A DNA stretch of 6,402 bases from Bacteroidota bacterium (GTDB taxonomy: Bacteria; Bacteroidota; Bacteroidia; Chitinophagales; Chitinophagaceae), in the NCBI GenBank assembly GCA_947454745.1, contig CANGMV010000070.1, positions 1-6,402 on the forward strand, written 5' to 3'. The notes beneath the pieces are model-generated. The model was not told where the DNA came from and did not search any database. It was given only the letters and a program-made list of their open reading frames with translations. The translations under genes were made by a program, and so were the position numbers. Below, in pieces: positions 1 to 6,402 of the stretch; position 1 is the stretch's first letter; every line of letters starts with the position of its first letter.

Positions 1-480
1 CGCAATTGGCGATTGAATGAGGTAATTGAACGAAAGGTTTCTGACGATAGAGAGGCTGTGACTTACACAGCCGAAATTTTCAAAAATTATCCATTTAAGC
101 CTGTGGATTTGGAGAAAGATAAATACACAAAAGATAAGTTAACCACTCCGCAATTAATGAAGCAAATAAAACTGGAAGAATTAAGAGGGTCGGAGGGCTT
201 GAACGAACTTAAAATTGAACGCTATCGACGTGATGCAACACCTGTTACTGTATTGTTACTAACACTCATTGGGGGCATTATAGCTGGCAGGAAAGTAAGG
301 GGCGGAAGTGGCTCGCATTTGGCCCTGGGCTTTATTATAGCGGCTTTGTTTATTATTACGGATCGTTTCTCCACCATCTTCTCCACTAAAGGGAATCTTC
401 CCCCATTATTAGCCGCTTGGATACCCAATATGATTTTTATATGGGTGGTATATTATTTGTATAAAAAAGCACCTAAGTAA
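1..480 (+). CDS. LptF/LptG family permease (YjgP/YjgQ), C-terminal part
   Basis: This is the C-terminal 159 residues of an inner-membrane permease subunit of the lipopolysaccharide export machine. In that system LptF and LptG pair with the ATPase LptB to extract LPS from the inner membrane and pass it to the periplasmic bridge. The frame is open to base 1, so the gene starts outside the window; the TTG at 13 is only an internal leucine codon. Visible parts are a polar stretch ending in ELRGSEGLNELKIERYRRDATP, three membrane segments at about residues 80-96, 106-124 and 134-154, the motif RKVRGGSGSHLALG between the first two, and GNLPPLLAAWIPN before the last. The end YLYKKAPK is typical of Bacteroidota LptF/LptG proteins. 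The sequence does not separate LptF from LptG, so no symbol is given. The citrate synthase gene follows 44 bp later on the same strand. Confidence 0.88.
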   Translation, partial: RNWRLNEVIERKVSDDREAVTYTAEIFKNYPFKPVDLEKDKYTKDKLTTPQLMKQIKLEELRGSEGLNELKIERYRRDATPVTVLLLTLIGGIIAGRKVRGGSGSHLALGFIIAALFIITDRFSTIFSTKGNLPPLLAAWIPNMIFIWVVYYLYKKAPK

Positions 481-494
481 GCCGTTTTTTTAGT

Positions 495-502
495 TAACTT
501 TA
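495..502 (+). promoter_or_regulatory. possible -7 promoter element of the citrate synthase gene
   Basis: TAACTTTA matches the Bacteroidota -7 consensus TAnnTTTG at five of six fixed positions and lies 22 bp before the citrate synthase ATG, which would give a short leader. No convincing TTTG-type -33 element is found about 19-21 bp upstream; the nearest TTTG (456-459) is too far away. The match could be chance in AT-rich DNA, and readthrough from the permease gene is an alternative. Confidence 0.25.
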
Positions 503-524
503 TGCCTAATTTTAAAAGGGCATT

Positions 525-1841
525 ATGGAAGCAATCAAAGATCTATTCAGTGTTAAAGCAACTGCGGCGGCGGCTGAAATTAAAGAACTCATCAAGACAC
601 ATGGCGATAAAAAAATTGGCGAAGTAACTTTAGCGCAAGTATACCAAGGAATGAGAGGTATCACTGGATTAGTTACTGAAACTAGTTTGTTAGATGCACA
701 AGAAGGTATTCGTTTTCGCGGATTTTCTATTCCAGAATTACAAGACAAATTGCCAAAAGCACCAGGAGGGGATGAGCCTTTACCCGAAGGTTTATTTTAC
801 TTGATGATGGTAGGGGAAATCCCAACCGAAGAAGATGTAAAACAAATCACCAATAATTGGCAAAGAAGAAGCCATGTGCCTTCACATGTATTTGACGTTA
901 TTGATGCATTCCCAATTAACACCCATCCAATGACAATGTATGTTGCTGCGGTTATGGCATTACAAACTGAAAGTAAATTTTCAGCTGAGTATGCAAAGGG
1001 TATGAACAAAAAAGATTACTGGCAATATACGTACGACGACTCAATGGATTTAATCGCAAGATTACCAAGAATCGCTGCATATATCTACCGAAGAAAATAT
1101 AAAAACAACGAGCATATTCATCCAAACGGTTTATTAGACTGGGCAGGTAACCTTGCTTATATGATGGGCTTTGAAGATGAAAGCACAAAAGAATTGATGC
1201 GTTTATATATGACCATCCATGCGGATCATGAAGGCGGAAACGTGTCGGCACATACTACACACTTGGTAGGTTCTGCATTAAGCGATCCTTATTTAAGTTA
1301 TGCAGCTGGAATGAATGGTTTAGCGGGTCCTTTACATGGATTAGCTAACCAAGAAGTAATCAAGTGGATTTTTGAAATGCAAGAAGCAATAGGTTCTGAT
1401 AGTCCAACTAAAGAACAAATTGTTGACTATGTTCAAAAAACGTTGGCTTCAGGAAAAGTAGTACCAGGTTATGGTCATGCGGTGTTAAGAAAAACGGATC
1501 CTCGTTTTACAGCGCAAATGGCATTCGGTAAAAAACATTTACCAGACGATAAATTAGTAAACACAGTTTGGAATATTTATGAAACAGTGCCACCTATTTT
1601 AGAGTCATTAGGAAAAGTAAAAAATCCTTGGCCGAACGTAGATGCGCATAGTGGTGCATTATTAGTGCACTATGGTATTGTTGAATATGAATTCTATACC
1701 GTATTATTTGCCGTAAGCCGTGCATTAGGTGTGTTGGCTAGCTTAACATGGGATAGAGCTTTAGGCTTCCCATTAGAACGTCCAAAATCGGTGACTACCG
1801 ACGCTGTGAAGTTATGGTTGGATGGCAAAGGTGAAATTTAA
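525..1841 (+). CDS. gltA: citrate synthase, eukaryote-like type I
   Basis: This cytoplasmic enzyme condenses oxaloacetate and acetyl-CoA to citrate, the entry step of the TCA cycle. The 438-residue protein is complete. It resembles mitochondrial citrate synthase more than the E. coli type II (hexameric, NADH-inhibited) enzyme, with almost the same wording around all active-site blocks. These are IHADHEGGNVSAHT at 231-244, GPLHGLANQE at 268-277 with catalytic His271, VPGYGHAVLRKTDPR at 313-327 with catalytic His318, and NPWPNVDAHSG at 367-377 with catalytic Asp373. They match pig His274, His320 and Asp375. ALGFPLERPKS lies near the C-terminus. There is no mitochondrial targeting peptide; the first 30 residues are an Ala/Lys-rich helix-like stretch. 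The ATG at 525 follows AAAAGGGCATT, a weak purine-rich site. A strong terminator follows 19 bp after the stop, so the gene is the last of its transcript. Eukaryote-like citrate synthases are known in Geobacter, so this type is not unique among bacteria. Confidence 0.97.
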   Translation: MEAIKDLFSVKATAAAAEIKELIKTHGDKKIGEVTLAQVYQGMRGITGLVTETSLLDAQEGIRFRGFSIPELQDKLPKAPGGDEPLPEGLFYLMMVGEIPTEEDVKQITNNWQRRSHVPSHVFDVIDAFPINTHPMTMYVAAVMALQTESKFSAEYAKGMNKKDYWQYTYDDSMDLIARLPRIAAYIYRRKYKNNEHIHPNGLLDWAGNLAYMMGFEDESTKELMRLYMTIHADHEGGNVSAHTTHLVGSALSDPYLSYAAGMNGLAGPLHGLANQEVIKWIFEMQEAIGSDSPTKEQIVDYVQKTLASGKVVPGYGHAVLRKTDPRFTAQMAFGKKHLPDDKLVNTVWNIYETVPPILESLGKVKNPWPNVDAHSGALLVHYGIVEYEFYTVLFAVSRALGVLASLTWDRALGFPLERPKSVTTDAVKLWLDGKGEI

Positions 1842-1860
1842 TAGTCCTAACATTTTATAT

Positions 1861-1893
1861 AAAGTAGCATCGATTTTTTGGTGCTACTTTTTT
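1861..1893 (+). terminator. intrinsic terminator after citrate synthase
   Basis: AAAGTAGCATC (1861-1871) pairs with GGTGCTACTTT (1880-1890) in an 11-bp stem with one T-G wobble and an 8-nt loop (GATTTTTT). The stem runs directly into a T-run that ends at 1893. It begins 19 bp after the citrate synthase stop codon. The T-run ends only 8 bp before the tRNA gene, so the tRNA needs either a promoter overlapping this hairpin or readthrough. Confidence 0.8.
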
Positions 1894-1901
1894 CATTTTA
1901 A

Positions 1902-1974
<73 letters not shown>

Positions 1975-1995
1975 CAAGCAAAAGCATTATTTACA

Positions 1996-4407
1996 TTGGA
2001 ACGACAATTCATTTCTAAGCAATTATTCATTCAAGCTTTATTTATTTTCCTCGCCTTGTATATGCCAGTGCAAATGAATGCACAAAATCGATCATTCGTT
2101 ATTAAGGTGGCTGATAGCAAAAACAACCCAGTTGGCTTTGCCAATATCAAAGGGGTCTTGAAAGACGATAGTTTGCAAGTGGTCAATAAAATTGCGGATA
2201 GCAATGGTATATCCAAAGTAGTGTTGAATCCAAAACATAATTATCAATTTACTGTTACTGCACTTGGGTTTAAGCCCTATAGTAAAGCTTTTTTTATCAA
2301 TGATCAGTCAGTACTCACAATCAAATTAGTAGAAGAGCCAAGTCAATTAAATGAAGTGGTTGTTAAATCGAGTAAGCCTTTAATTCGTCAGGAGGATGAC
2401 AAGTCGGTGGTAGATCCTGAGCCTTTGGCAGCAAGTAGCACCAACGCCTATGAGACTGTGGAAAAAACGCCAGGTGTTTTTATTGACCAGGATGGAAATA
2501 TTTATTTGAATGGATTATCGCCTGCTGCGATTCAAATTAATGGAAGAGATTTAAAAATGAGTGCTTCCGATATTGCGATATTATTAAAAAGCTTGCCGCC
2601 TAATGCGATTCAGAAAATTGAATTGATCCGTACGCCTTCTGCTAAATATGATGCATCGGGTGGGGGAGGCGTTGTGAATATTGTATTAATGAAGGGTATT
2701 AAATTAGGCATGAATGGATCGGTGAATACTGGCTTTGGGCAAGGATTGTATGGGAATCAATACATTGGTTTTAATTTGGCCAATAACAACGACAAACTAA
2801 ATTCTTATGTGAACGCGCAATATAGTAATAACGACGGCTATAGTATTACCAATACCGATCGCACTATTACTTTGGATACTTTGCTAAAACAAAATGCAAG
2901 AACGGTTTCTCCGAATACTTCTATTAATATGGGTTATGGTTTTGGAAAAAATTTAAAAGAAAAATGGGAGTTAAATTATGATGGGCGTATGAGTCAGAAT
3001 AAATTTGACAATACTACCAATAATGAATCTTTTGTGCATTTGGTGTCACTAAATCAAAATGTAAGTGATTTAAAATCTTTGGTTGAAAATAAAGGAACCA
3101 ACAATTTTCTCAATCAGTCATTTAGAGCGAAATTAAAATTGGATACTACTGGCGGTGAATGGATTAATGATTTTGCTTTTAATTATTCAAAGAGTACAAA
3201 CAATCAAGATTATCAGAATAACTTAATTACCAATAATATTTTTACAAGTGGCGCAGGTAATTATGGAACGGAACGGAATTATTTTACCTATCAGTCCGAT
3301 CTCAAAAAGAAATGGATGGGATTAAGTATGGAGTCGGGTATTAAAACTTCTACTTTAAATTTTGACAACCATAGTAATTATACAAAAACCAGTTTTGGTA
3401 CAACTAGTCCAGATCCTTTTCGTACCAATAGTTTCCATTATACTGAACAAATTAATGCTGTCTATTTGCAGGGTGCTAAAACCTGGGGTTCGGTAATATT
3501 AAAAGTGGGTACTCGTTTAGAACAAACTATTATGCAAGGGCATCAAATGGTGCCAAAGGATACTACCTTTTCAGTAAACCGAGCAGATGCTTTCCCATAT
3601 GTGTATTTAAGCAGGAAAGTGGCTAAAATAATGGAATATGAAGTGCGCGCATTTTTAGTGTATCGTAAAACTATTAGTAGGCCTTCCTATGATTATTTAA
3701 ATCCTTTTGCGAAGTATATTGATCCTTTTTTATATGAAGTGGGGAATCCCAATTTAAGACCACAATTCACTCAAAATTACGAAGCCAATATTAGTGTGGA
3801 TGACAAGCCATTATTTGCATATGGAATCAATGAGACTAAAGATATCTTTACAAACGTCGTATATCAATCACCTACTAATAAGCAAGTAAGTTATCGCACG
3901 TATGATAATTTAGGAAAGAGTAGGGAAACCTATTTTAGAATTGTCGGCGTAATACCTCCCGGGAAAAAGTATTTTGCAGTGATTGGTACGCAGTACAATC
4001 GAAATGAATACTTGGGTTATTATGAAGGCAAACCCATTTCGTTTAATAAAGGTACATGGGCCATTTTTACATTTCAGTCTTTGAAATTAGATGGCTTGTC
4101 TACGCTTACGCTGAATGGATTCTGGCGCATTAGTGGTCAACAACAATTTTATGAATTGTCCGATTTCGGGTCTTTAAATACCTCCATAAACCGACAATTC
4201 TTAAAAAAGAAATTAATTATTACTGCTAGTTATAACGACTTCTTGTTTACAAATAATAATCATTTTGTATTGCATCAGGGATCACAAAATGCAGTAGGGT
4301 ATAGAGAAAATGATACGCGCCGTTGGGGACTTTCACTGCGTTATAATTTTGGATTCAAGCCCAAAGAAAATAAAATGGAGATGTTGGAAGGCAATGATAA
4401 TAAGTAA
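1996..4407 (+). CDS. TonB-dependent receptor-like outer-membrane beta-barrel protein
   Basis: This is a large outer-membrane barrel protein of the TonB-receptor superfamily; its substrate cannot be told from sequence. From the TTG at 1996 it has 803 residues. A signal peptide spans about 1-29 (MERQFISK, then the hydrophobic LFIQALFIFLALYM, with cleavage probably near Ala29-Gln30). A carboxypeptidase-regulatory-like beta-sandwich covers about 33-112, ending with NEVVV at 119-123. A plug-like domain covers about 125-232, with TPGVFIDQDGNIYLNG, INGRDL, IRTPSAKYDASGGGG and VVNIVL. The rest is a barrel rich in Asn, Tyr and alternating aromatic residues, like the Bacteroidota OMP_b-brl_3 group. It ends LSLRYNFGF followed by a polar tail of 16 residues. 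The frame stays open upstream to an ATG at 1933, but that ATG lies in the tRNA anticodon loop and would put a basic, non-signal stretch before the signal peptide, so it is rejected. No ATG precedes the hydrophobic core outside the tRNA. No SusD-like gene is adjacent, so glycan uptake of the Sus type is not supported. Confidence 0.87.
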   Translation: MERQFISKQLFIQALFIFLALYMPVQMNAQNRSFVIKVADSKNNPVGFANIKGVLKDDSLQVVNKIADSNGISKVVLNPKHNYQFTVTALGFKPYSKAFFINDQSVLTIKLVEEPSQLNEVVVKSSKPLIRQEDDKSVVDPEPLAASSTNAYETVEKTPGVFIDQDGNIYLNGLSPAAIQINGRDLKMSASDIAILLKSLPPNAIQKIELIRTPSAKYDASGGGGVVNIVLMKGIKLGMNGSVNTGFGQGLYGNQYIGFNLANNNDKLNSYVNAQYSNNDGYSITNTDRTITLDTLLKQNARTVSPNTSINMGYGFGKNLKEKWELNYDGRMSQNKFDNTTNNESFVHLVSLNQNVSDLKSLVENKGTNNFLNQSFRAKLKLDTTGGEWINDFAFNYSKSTNNQDYQNNLITNNIFTSGAGNYGTERNYFTYQSDLKKKWMGLSMESGIKTSTLNFDNHSNYTKTSFGTTSPDPFRTNSFHYTEQINAVYLQGAKTWGSVILKVGTRLEQTIMQGHQMVPKDTTFSVNRADAFPYVYLSRKVAKIMEYEVRAFLVYRKTISRPSYDYLNPFAKYIDPFLYEVGNPNLRPQFTQNYEANISVDDKPLFAYGINETKDIFTNVVYQSPTNKQVSYRTYDNLGKSRETYFRIVGVIPPGKKYFAVIGTQYNRNEYLGYYEGKPISFNKGTWAIFTFQSLKLDGLSTLTLNGFWRISGQQQFYELSDFGSLNTSINRQFLKKKLIITASYNDFLFTNNNHFVLHQGSQNAVGYRENDTRRWGLSLRYNFGFKPKENKMEMLEGNDNK

Positions 4408-4412
4408 TTGAA

Positions 4413-4435
4413 AACTACTTTTAATTTATGTAGTT
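4413..4435. terminator. possible weak bidirectional terminator between convergent genes
   Basis: AACTAC (4413-4418) and GTAGTT (4430-4435) form a 6-bp stem with an 11-nt AT-rich loop, in the 30-bp gap between the barrel gene stop and the transporter stop on the other strand. AT-rich sequence flanks both sides. Position favours a shared terminator, but the stem is short and GC-poor and the T-run is interrupted. Confidence 0.35.
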
Positions 4436-4437
4436 AT

Positions 4438-5649
4438 TTATTTTGTAGTGAATTTTTCAATTACAGCAAACACGCTCATCGATCCCATCAATACTACTAC
4501 TGCCCATCCACTCAATTCAATCCATAAAGGGTATTTGTATTGTTTTAATACCGGTAATTTTCGGCTGGCAATAAGCATAATGGCCAATGCAAAAGGCAAA
4601 ATAAATCCGTTTAAAAGCCCTGCCATTAAGAGCAACTCCTTGGGTTTACCTACTACAACAAAAATAGCAGTGGATACAATAATAAAAGCTGTGATCACCG
4701 CTCTTTCTTTTTTAAGTATTTTAATTTGCAGGTGTTTTATAAAACTATAGGATGTATAAGAAGCTCCAATTACGGAAGATATTGCTGCACTCCACAACAC
4801 AATTCCAAAAACAAATAAACCCCATCTTCCTCCCGCCGATTCAAAAACAGTAGCAGCTGGATTATTTTTATCCAAGTGAATCCCTTTACTCACAATACCC
4901 ACAGCTGCAAGGAATAATATAAAGCGCATAAAAGAAGAAATCAAAATTCCAGTGCCTGCGCTCTTCGTTACAAATGGTATATGTTCGGGTCCTTGAATGC
5001 CAGCATCAATTAAGCGATGTGCGCCCGAAAATGTAATATAACCACCAACGGTTCCTCCCACAATGGTAACTATAGCAAGTAAGGAAATTTTTTCAGGAAT
5101 AAAAGTATGATGTACCGCTTGCAAAATAGGAGGGTGTGCTGCATAAACTATAACAAGCGTAAGACCAATTTTAATAATGCCTAAGTACTTGGTAAGTTGG
5201 TCTAACATTTTACCAATTTCTTGTACCCAAAAAATACAAATTGCAACTATACCACTAATAATAGCACCTTGAGCAAAGGGAATGCCTGTCAAAATATTTA
5301 ATGCCAAACCACAACCTGCAATATTGCCGATATTAAAAGCAAAGCCCCCAAGCACAACTAAAGCTGAAAGCAAATGTCCTAATCCAGGCAAAAGTTCATT
5401 GGCAATTTCTTGTGCACGCATTCCACTCAATGTAATGCTGCGCCAAATATTAATTTGTGCACCAAAATCTAAGAGGATAGAAAGTAAAATAACAAAGCCA
5501 AAACTGGTAATTAATTGTTCAGTATAAAATGAAGTCTGTGTTAAAAAACCAGGTCCAATGGAAGAGTTGGCCATTAAGAATGCAGCGCCCAAACTCAATC
5601 CCGACATTGATCTTAGAGAAGGATTGTTATTACTTATATTTGATTTCAA
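4438..5649 (-). CDS. Nramp-superfamily transporter, YcsG-like, without canonical metal-site motifs
   Basis: This is an inner-membrane transporter of 403 residues with about 11 hydrophobic segments, the size and layout of the Nramp family (LeuT-like fold). The first segment (about 17-38) carries SSIGPGFLTQT, where classical MntH/Nramp proteins have DPGN. The sixth (about 192-215) reads VGGTVGGYITFSGAHRLID, where classical members have MPH(N). Both metal-coordinating motifs are therefore absent. The GPGFLTQT wording resembles, as I remember it, Bacillus subtilis YcsG, an uncharacterised Nramp-like protein encoded beside ycsF; here too the neighbour is the ycsF homologue pxpA. The gene overlaps the end of pxpA by 20 bp, so translation is probably coupled. 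The start used is a TTG; an ATG at 5607 (residue 15) would remove the overlap but leave almost no cytoplasmic N-terminus before the first membrane segment. The two cannot be separated with certainty. Metal transport is the default family annotation but is poorly supported here; 5-oxoproline import is an inference from context. Confidence 0.85.
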   Translation of the reverse strand: MKSNISNNNPSLRSMSGLSLGAAFLMANSSIGPGFLTQTSFYTEQLITSFGFVILLSILLDFGAQINIWRSITLSGMRAQEIANELLPGLGHLLSALVVLGGFAFNIGNIAGCGLALNILTGIPFAQGAIISGIVAICIFWVQEIGKMLDQLTKYLGIIKIGLTLVIVYAAHPPILQAVHHTFIPEKISLLAIVTIVGGTVGGYITFSGAHRLIDAGIQGPEHIPFVTKSAGTGILISSFMRFILFLAAVGIVSKGIHLDKNNPAATVFESAGGRWGLFVFGIVLWSAAISSVIGASYTSYSFIKHLQIKILKKERAVITAFIIVSTAIFVVVGKPKELLLMAGLLNGFILPFALAIMLIASRKLPVLKQYKYPLWIELSGWAVVVLMGSMSVFAVIEKFTTK

Positions 5650-6376
5650 TCTTATTATCTTTTAGTGTTTTATAAATTCCCGTTGCAAATTCAATTGCAT
5701 TTTCTCCGTCTCCATGTATACAAATGGTATCCACATTTAAATCAATCACTTCACCTTGCAAGGAAACTACTTTATGTTCCTGAATCATTTTTAACAATTG
5801 CGCATTTACTTGGTCCAAGTTTTCTATCAAGGCATGGTCTAAATGCCTTGGTGTGAGTTGACCATTGTTTTGGTAAGTCCTGTCGGCAAAAGCTTCTCTT
5901 GCAAAAGGTTGGCCTAAAAGTAGAGCTTCTTGAATAGTATGACTCCCACTTAATCCATAAATACAAAGGGCGGGGTCGATGGCGTGAATGGTTTGAATAA
6001 ATGTTTTACTTAATACAGGATCTTTTGCACAGTCGTTGTACAATGCACCATGCAATTTTACATGATGAATTTTAGCGCCCATGGGCACTGCTATTTTTTC
6101 AAATAAATAATATTGTTCAGCAATTAATTCGGCTAGTTCAAGTAAGGATAAAAATTGGGAAACTCTACCAAAATTTTCGGGGTCGTTGTAGCTAGGGTGG
6201 GCGCCAATGGCAACCCCATTTTCTTGTGCTAATTCAATCGTTTTTTTGATGGTGTCTGCAGTGCCAGCATGGAAGCCGCAGGCAATGTTGGCACTGCTAA
6301 TAAAGGGCATTAAATCGGCTTCATTGCCAATGCCTTCTCCCATATCACAATTGATATCAATGCTGAAAGGATTCAT
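5630..6376 (-). CDS. pxpA: 5-oxoprolinase subunit A (LamB/YcsF family)
   Basis: PxpA works with PxpB and PxpC in the cytoplasm to hydrolyse 5-oxo-L-proline to L-glutamate with ATP. It clears or uses the pyroglutamate that forms spontaneously from glutamine and glutamate. The 248-residue protein is full length for the family (about 245-255). Conserved blocks in order are DINCDMGEG at 7-15, SSANIACGFHAG at 27-38, NGVAIGAHPSYNDPENFGR at 53-71, HHVKLHGALYN at 104-114, EAFADRTYQNNGQLTPR at 161-177, HALIEN at 181-186 and ICIHGDGENA at 218-227. All the Asp, His and Glu residues usual at these places are present. The ATG at 6376 begins just before the beta-strand of the DINCDMGEG block and has GGAA 5 nt upstream. 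The stop lies inside the start region of the transporter gene (20-bp overlap), and the start overlaps a TGA of a possible preceding frame, both typical of an operon. The pxpB and pxpC partners are not in the window. Confidence 0.95.
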   Translation of the reverse strand: MNPFSIDINCDMGEGIGNEADLMPFISSANIACGFHAGTADTIKKTIELAQENGVAIGAHPSYNDPENFGRVSQFLSLLELAELIAEQYYLFEKIAVPMGAKIHHVKLHGALYNDCAKDPVLSKTFIQTIHAIDPALCIYGLSGSHTIQEALLLGQPFAREAFADRTYQNNGQLTPRHLDHALIENLDQVNAQLLKMIQEHKVVSLQGEVIDLNVDTICIHGDGENAIEFATGIYKTLKDNKIEIKYK

Positions 6377-6402
6377 AAAGGTTCCGATATAATTGATGAG
6401 CG
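6373..6402 (-). CDS. possible C-terminal end of an upstream operon gene
   Basis: Reading leftward from the window edge, nine sense codons (RSSIISEPL) are followed by a TGA whose bases overlap the pxpA ATG in an ATGA junction. Such overlaps are common between co-translated genes, and pxpA usually sits beside pxpB and pxpC, so this could be the end of one of these. Nine codons are far too few to identify a product, and an open stretch of this length is expected by chance. Confidence 0.3.
   Translation of the reverse strand, partial: RSSIISEPL

Noticed and set aside
222..428. Minus-strand open frame opposite the permease gene
   Set aside because: It is an antisense shadow of a clear LptF/LptG coding region, with no recognisable domain.
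463..491. A-run and T-run around the permease stop as an intrinsic terminator
   Set aside because: The AAAAAA and TTTTTT runs could pair, but the bases inside (GC against GCCG) do not form a GC-rich stem, so the hairpin would be weak.
952..1251. Minus-strand open frame of 99 codons inside the citrate synthase gene
   Set aside because: The opposite strand encodes a highly conserved enzyme at this place; the antisense product shows no family features.
4448..4750. Plus-strand open frame of 100 codons opposite the transporter gene
   Set aside because: It is the complement of membrane-segment codons of the transporter and shows no domain of its own.

Overview
The window looks like chromosomal DNA from an AT-rich member of the Bacteroidota. 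The evidence is an LptF/LptG C-terminus of Bacteroidota type, a TonB-receptor-like outer-membrane barrel with an N-terminal carboxypeptidase-regulatory-like domain, a eukaryote-like type I citrate synthase, and start regions that lack Shine-Dalgarno sequences. The family Chitinophagaceae is my guess from overall flavour only. I see no phage, transposon, CRISPR or integrase signal.

The left part (1-1974, + strand) starts inside an LptF/LptG-family permease gene that runs in from outside the window. A complete citrate synthase gene follows 44 bp later. A strong stem-loop with a T-run then ends the citrate synthase transcript, and only 8 bp separate that T-run from a tRNA-Ala(GGC) gene.

The middle part (1996-4407, + strand) is one large gene for an outer-membrane beta-barrel protein related to TonB-dependent receptors. 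It begins just 21 bp after the tRNA. The longest open frame starts at an ATG inside the tRNA anticodon loop, which cannot be right. A TTG at 1996 gives a clean signal peptide and is the start used here. No SusD-like partner is present.

The right part (4438-6402, - strand) converges on the barrel gene. It carries pxpA, the YcsF-type subunit of bacterial 5-oxoprolinase, overlapping by 20 bp an Nramp-superfamily transporter gene. At the right edge, ten codons of a frame whose TGA overlaps the pxpA ATG hint at a further upstream gene of the same operon. The likely theme is use of 5-oxoproline (pyroglutamate): import, then ATP-dependent ring opening to glutamate, which could feed the TCA cycle. 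The pxpB and pxpC partners are not visible and would have to lie beyond the right edge or elsewhere.

The most interesting point is the transporter. It has the Nramp fold signature but lacks the DPGN and MPH metal-binding motifs, so it may carry something other than a metal, with 5-oxoproline as the obvious candidate given its position.
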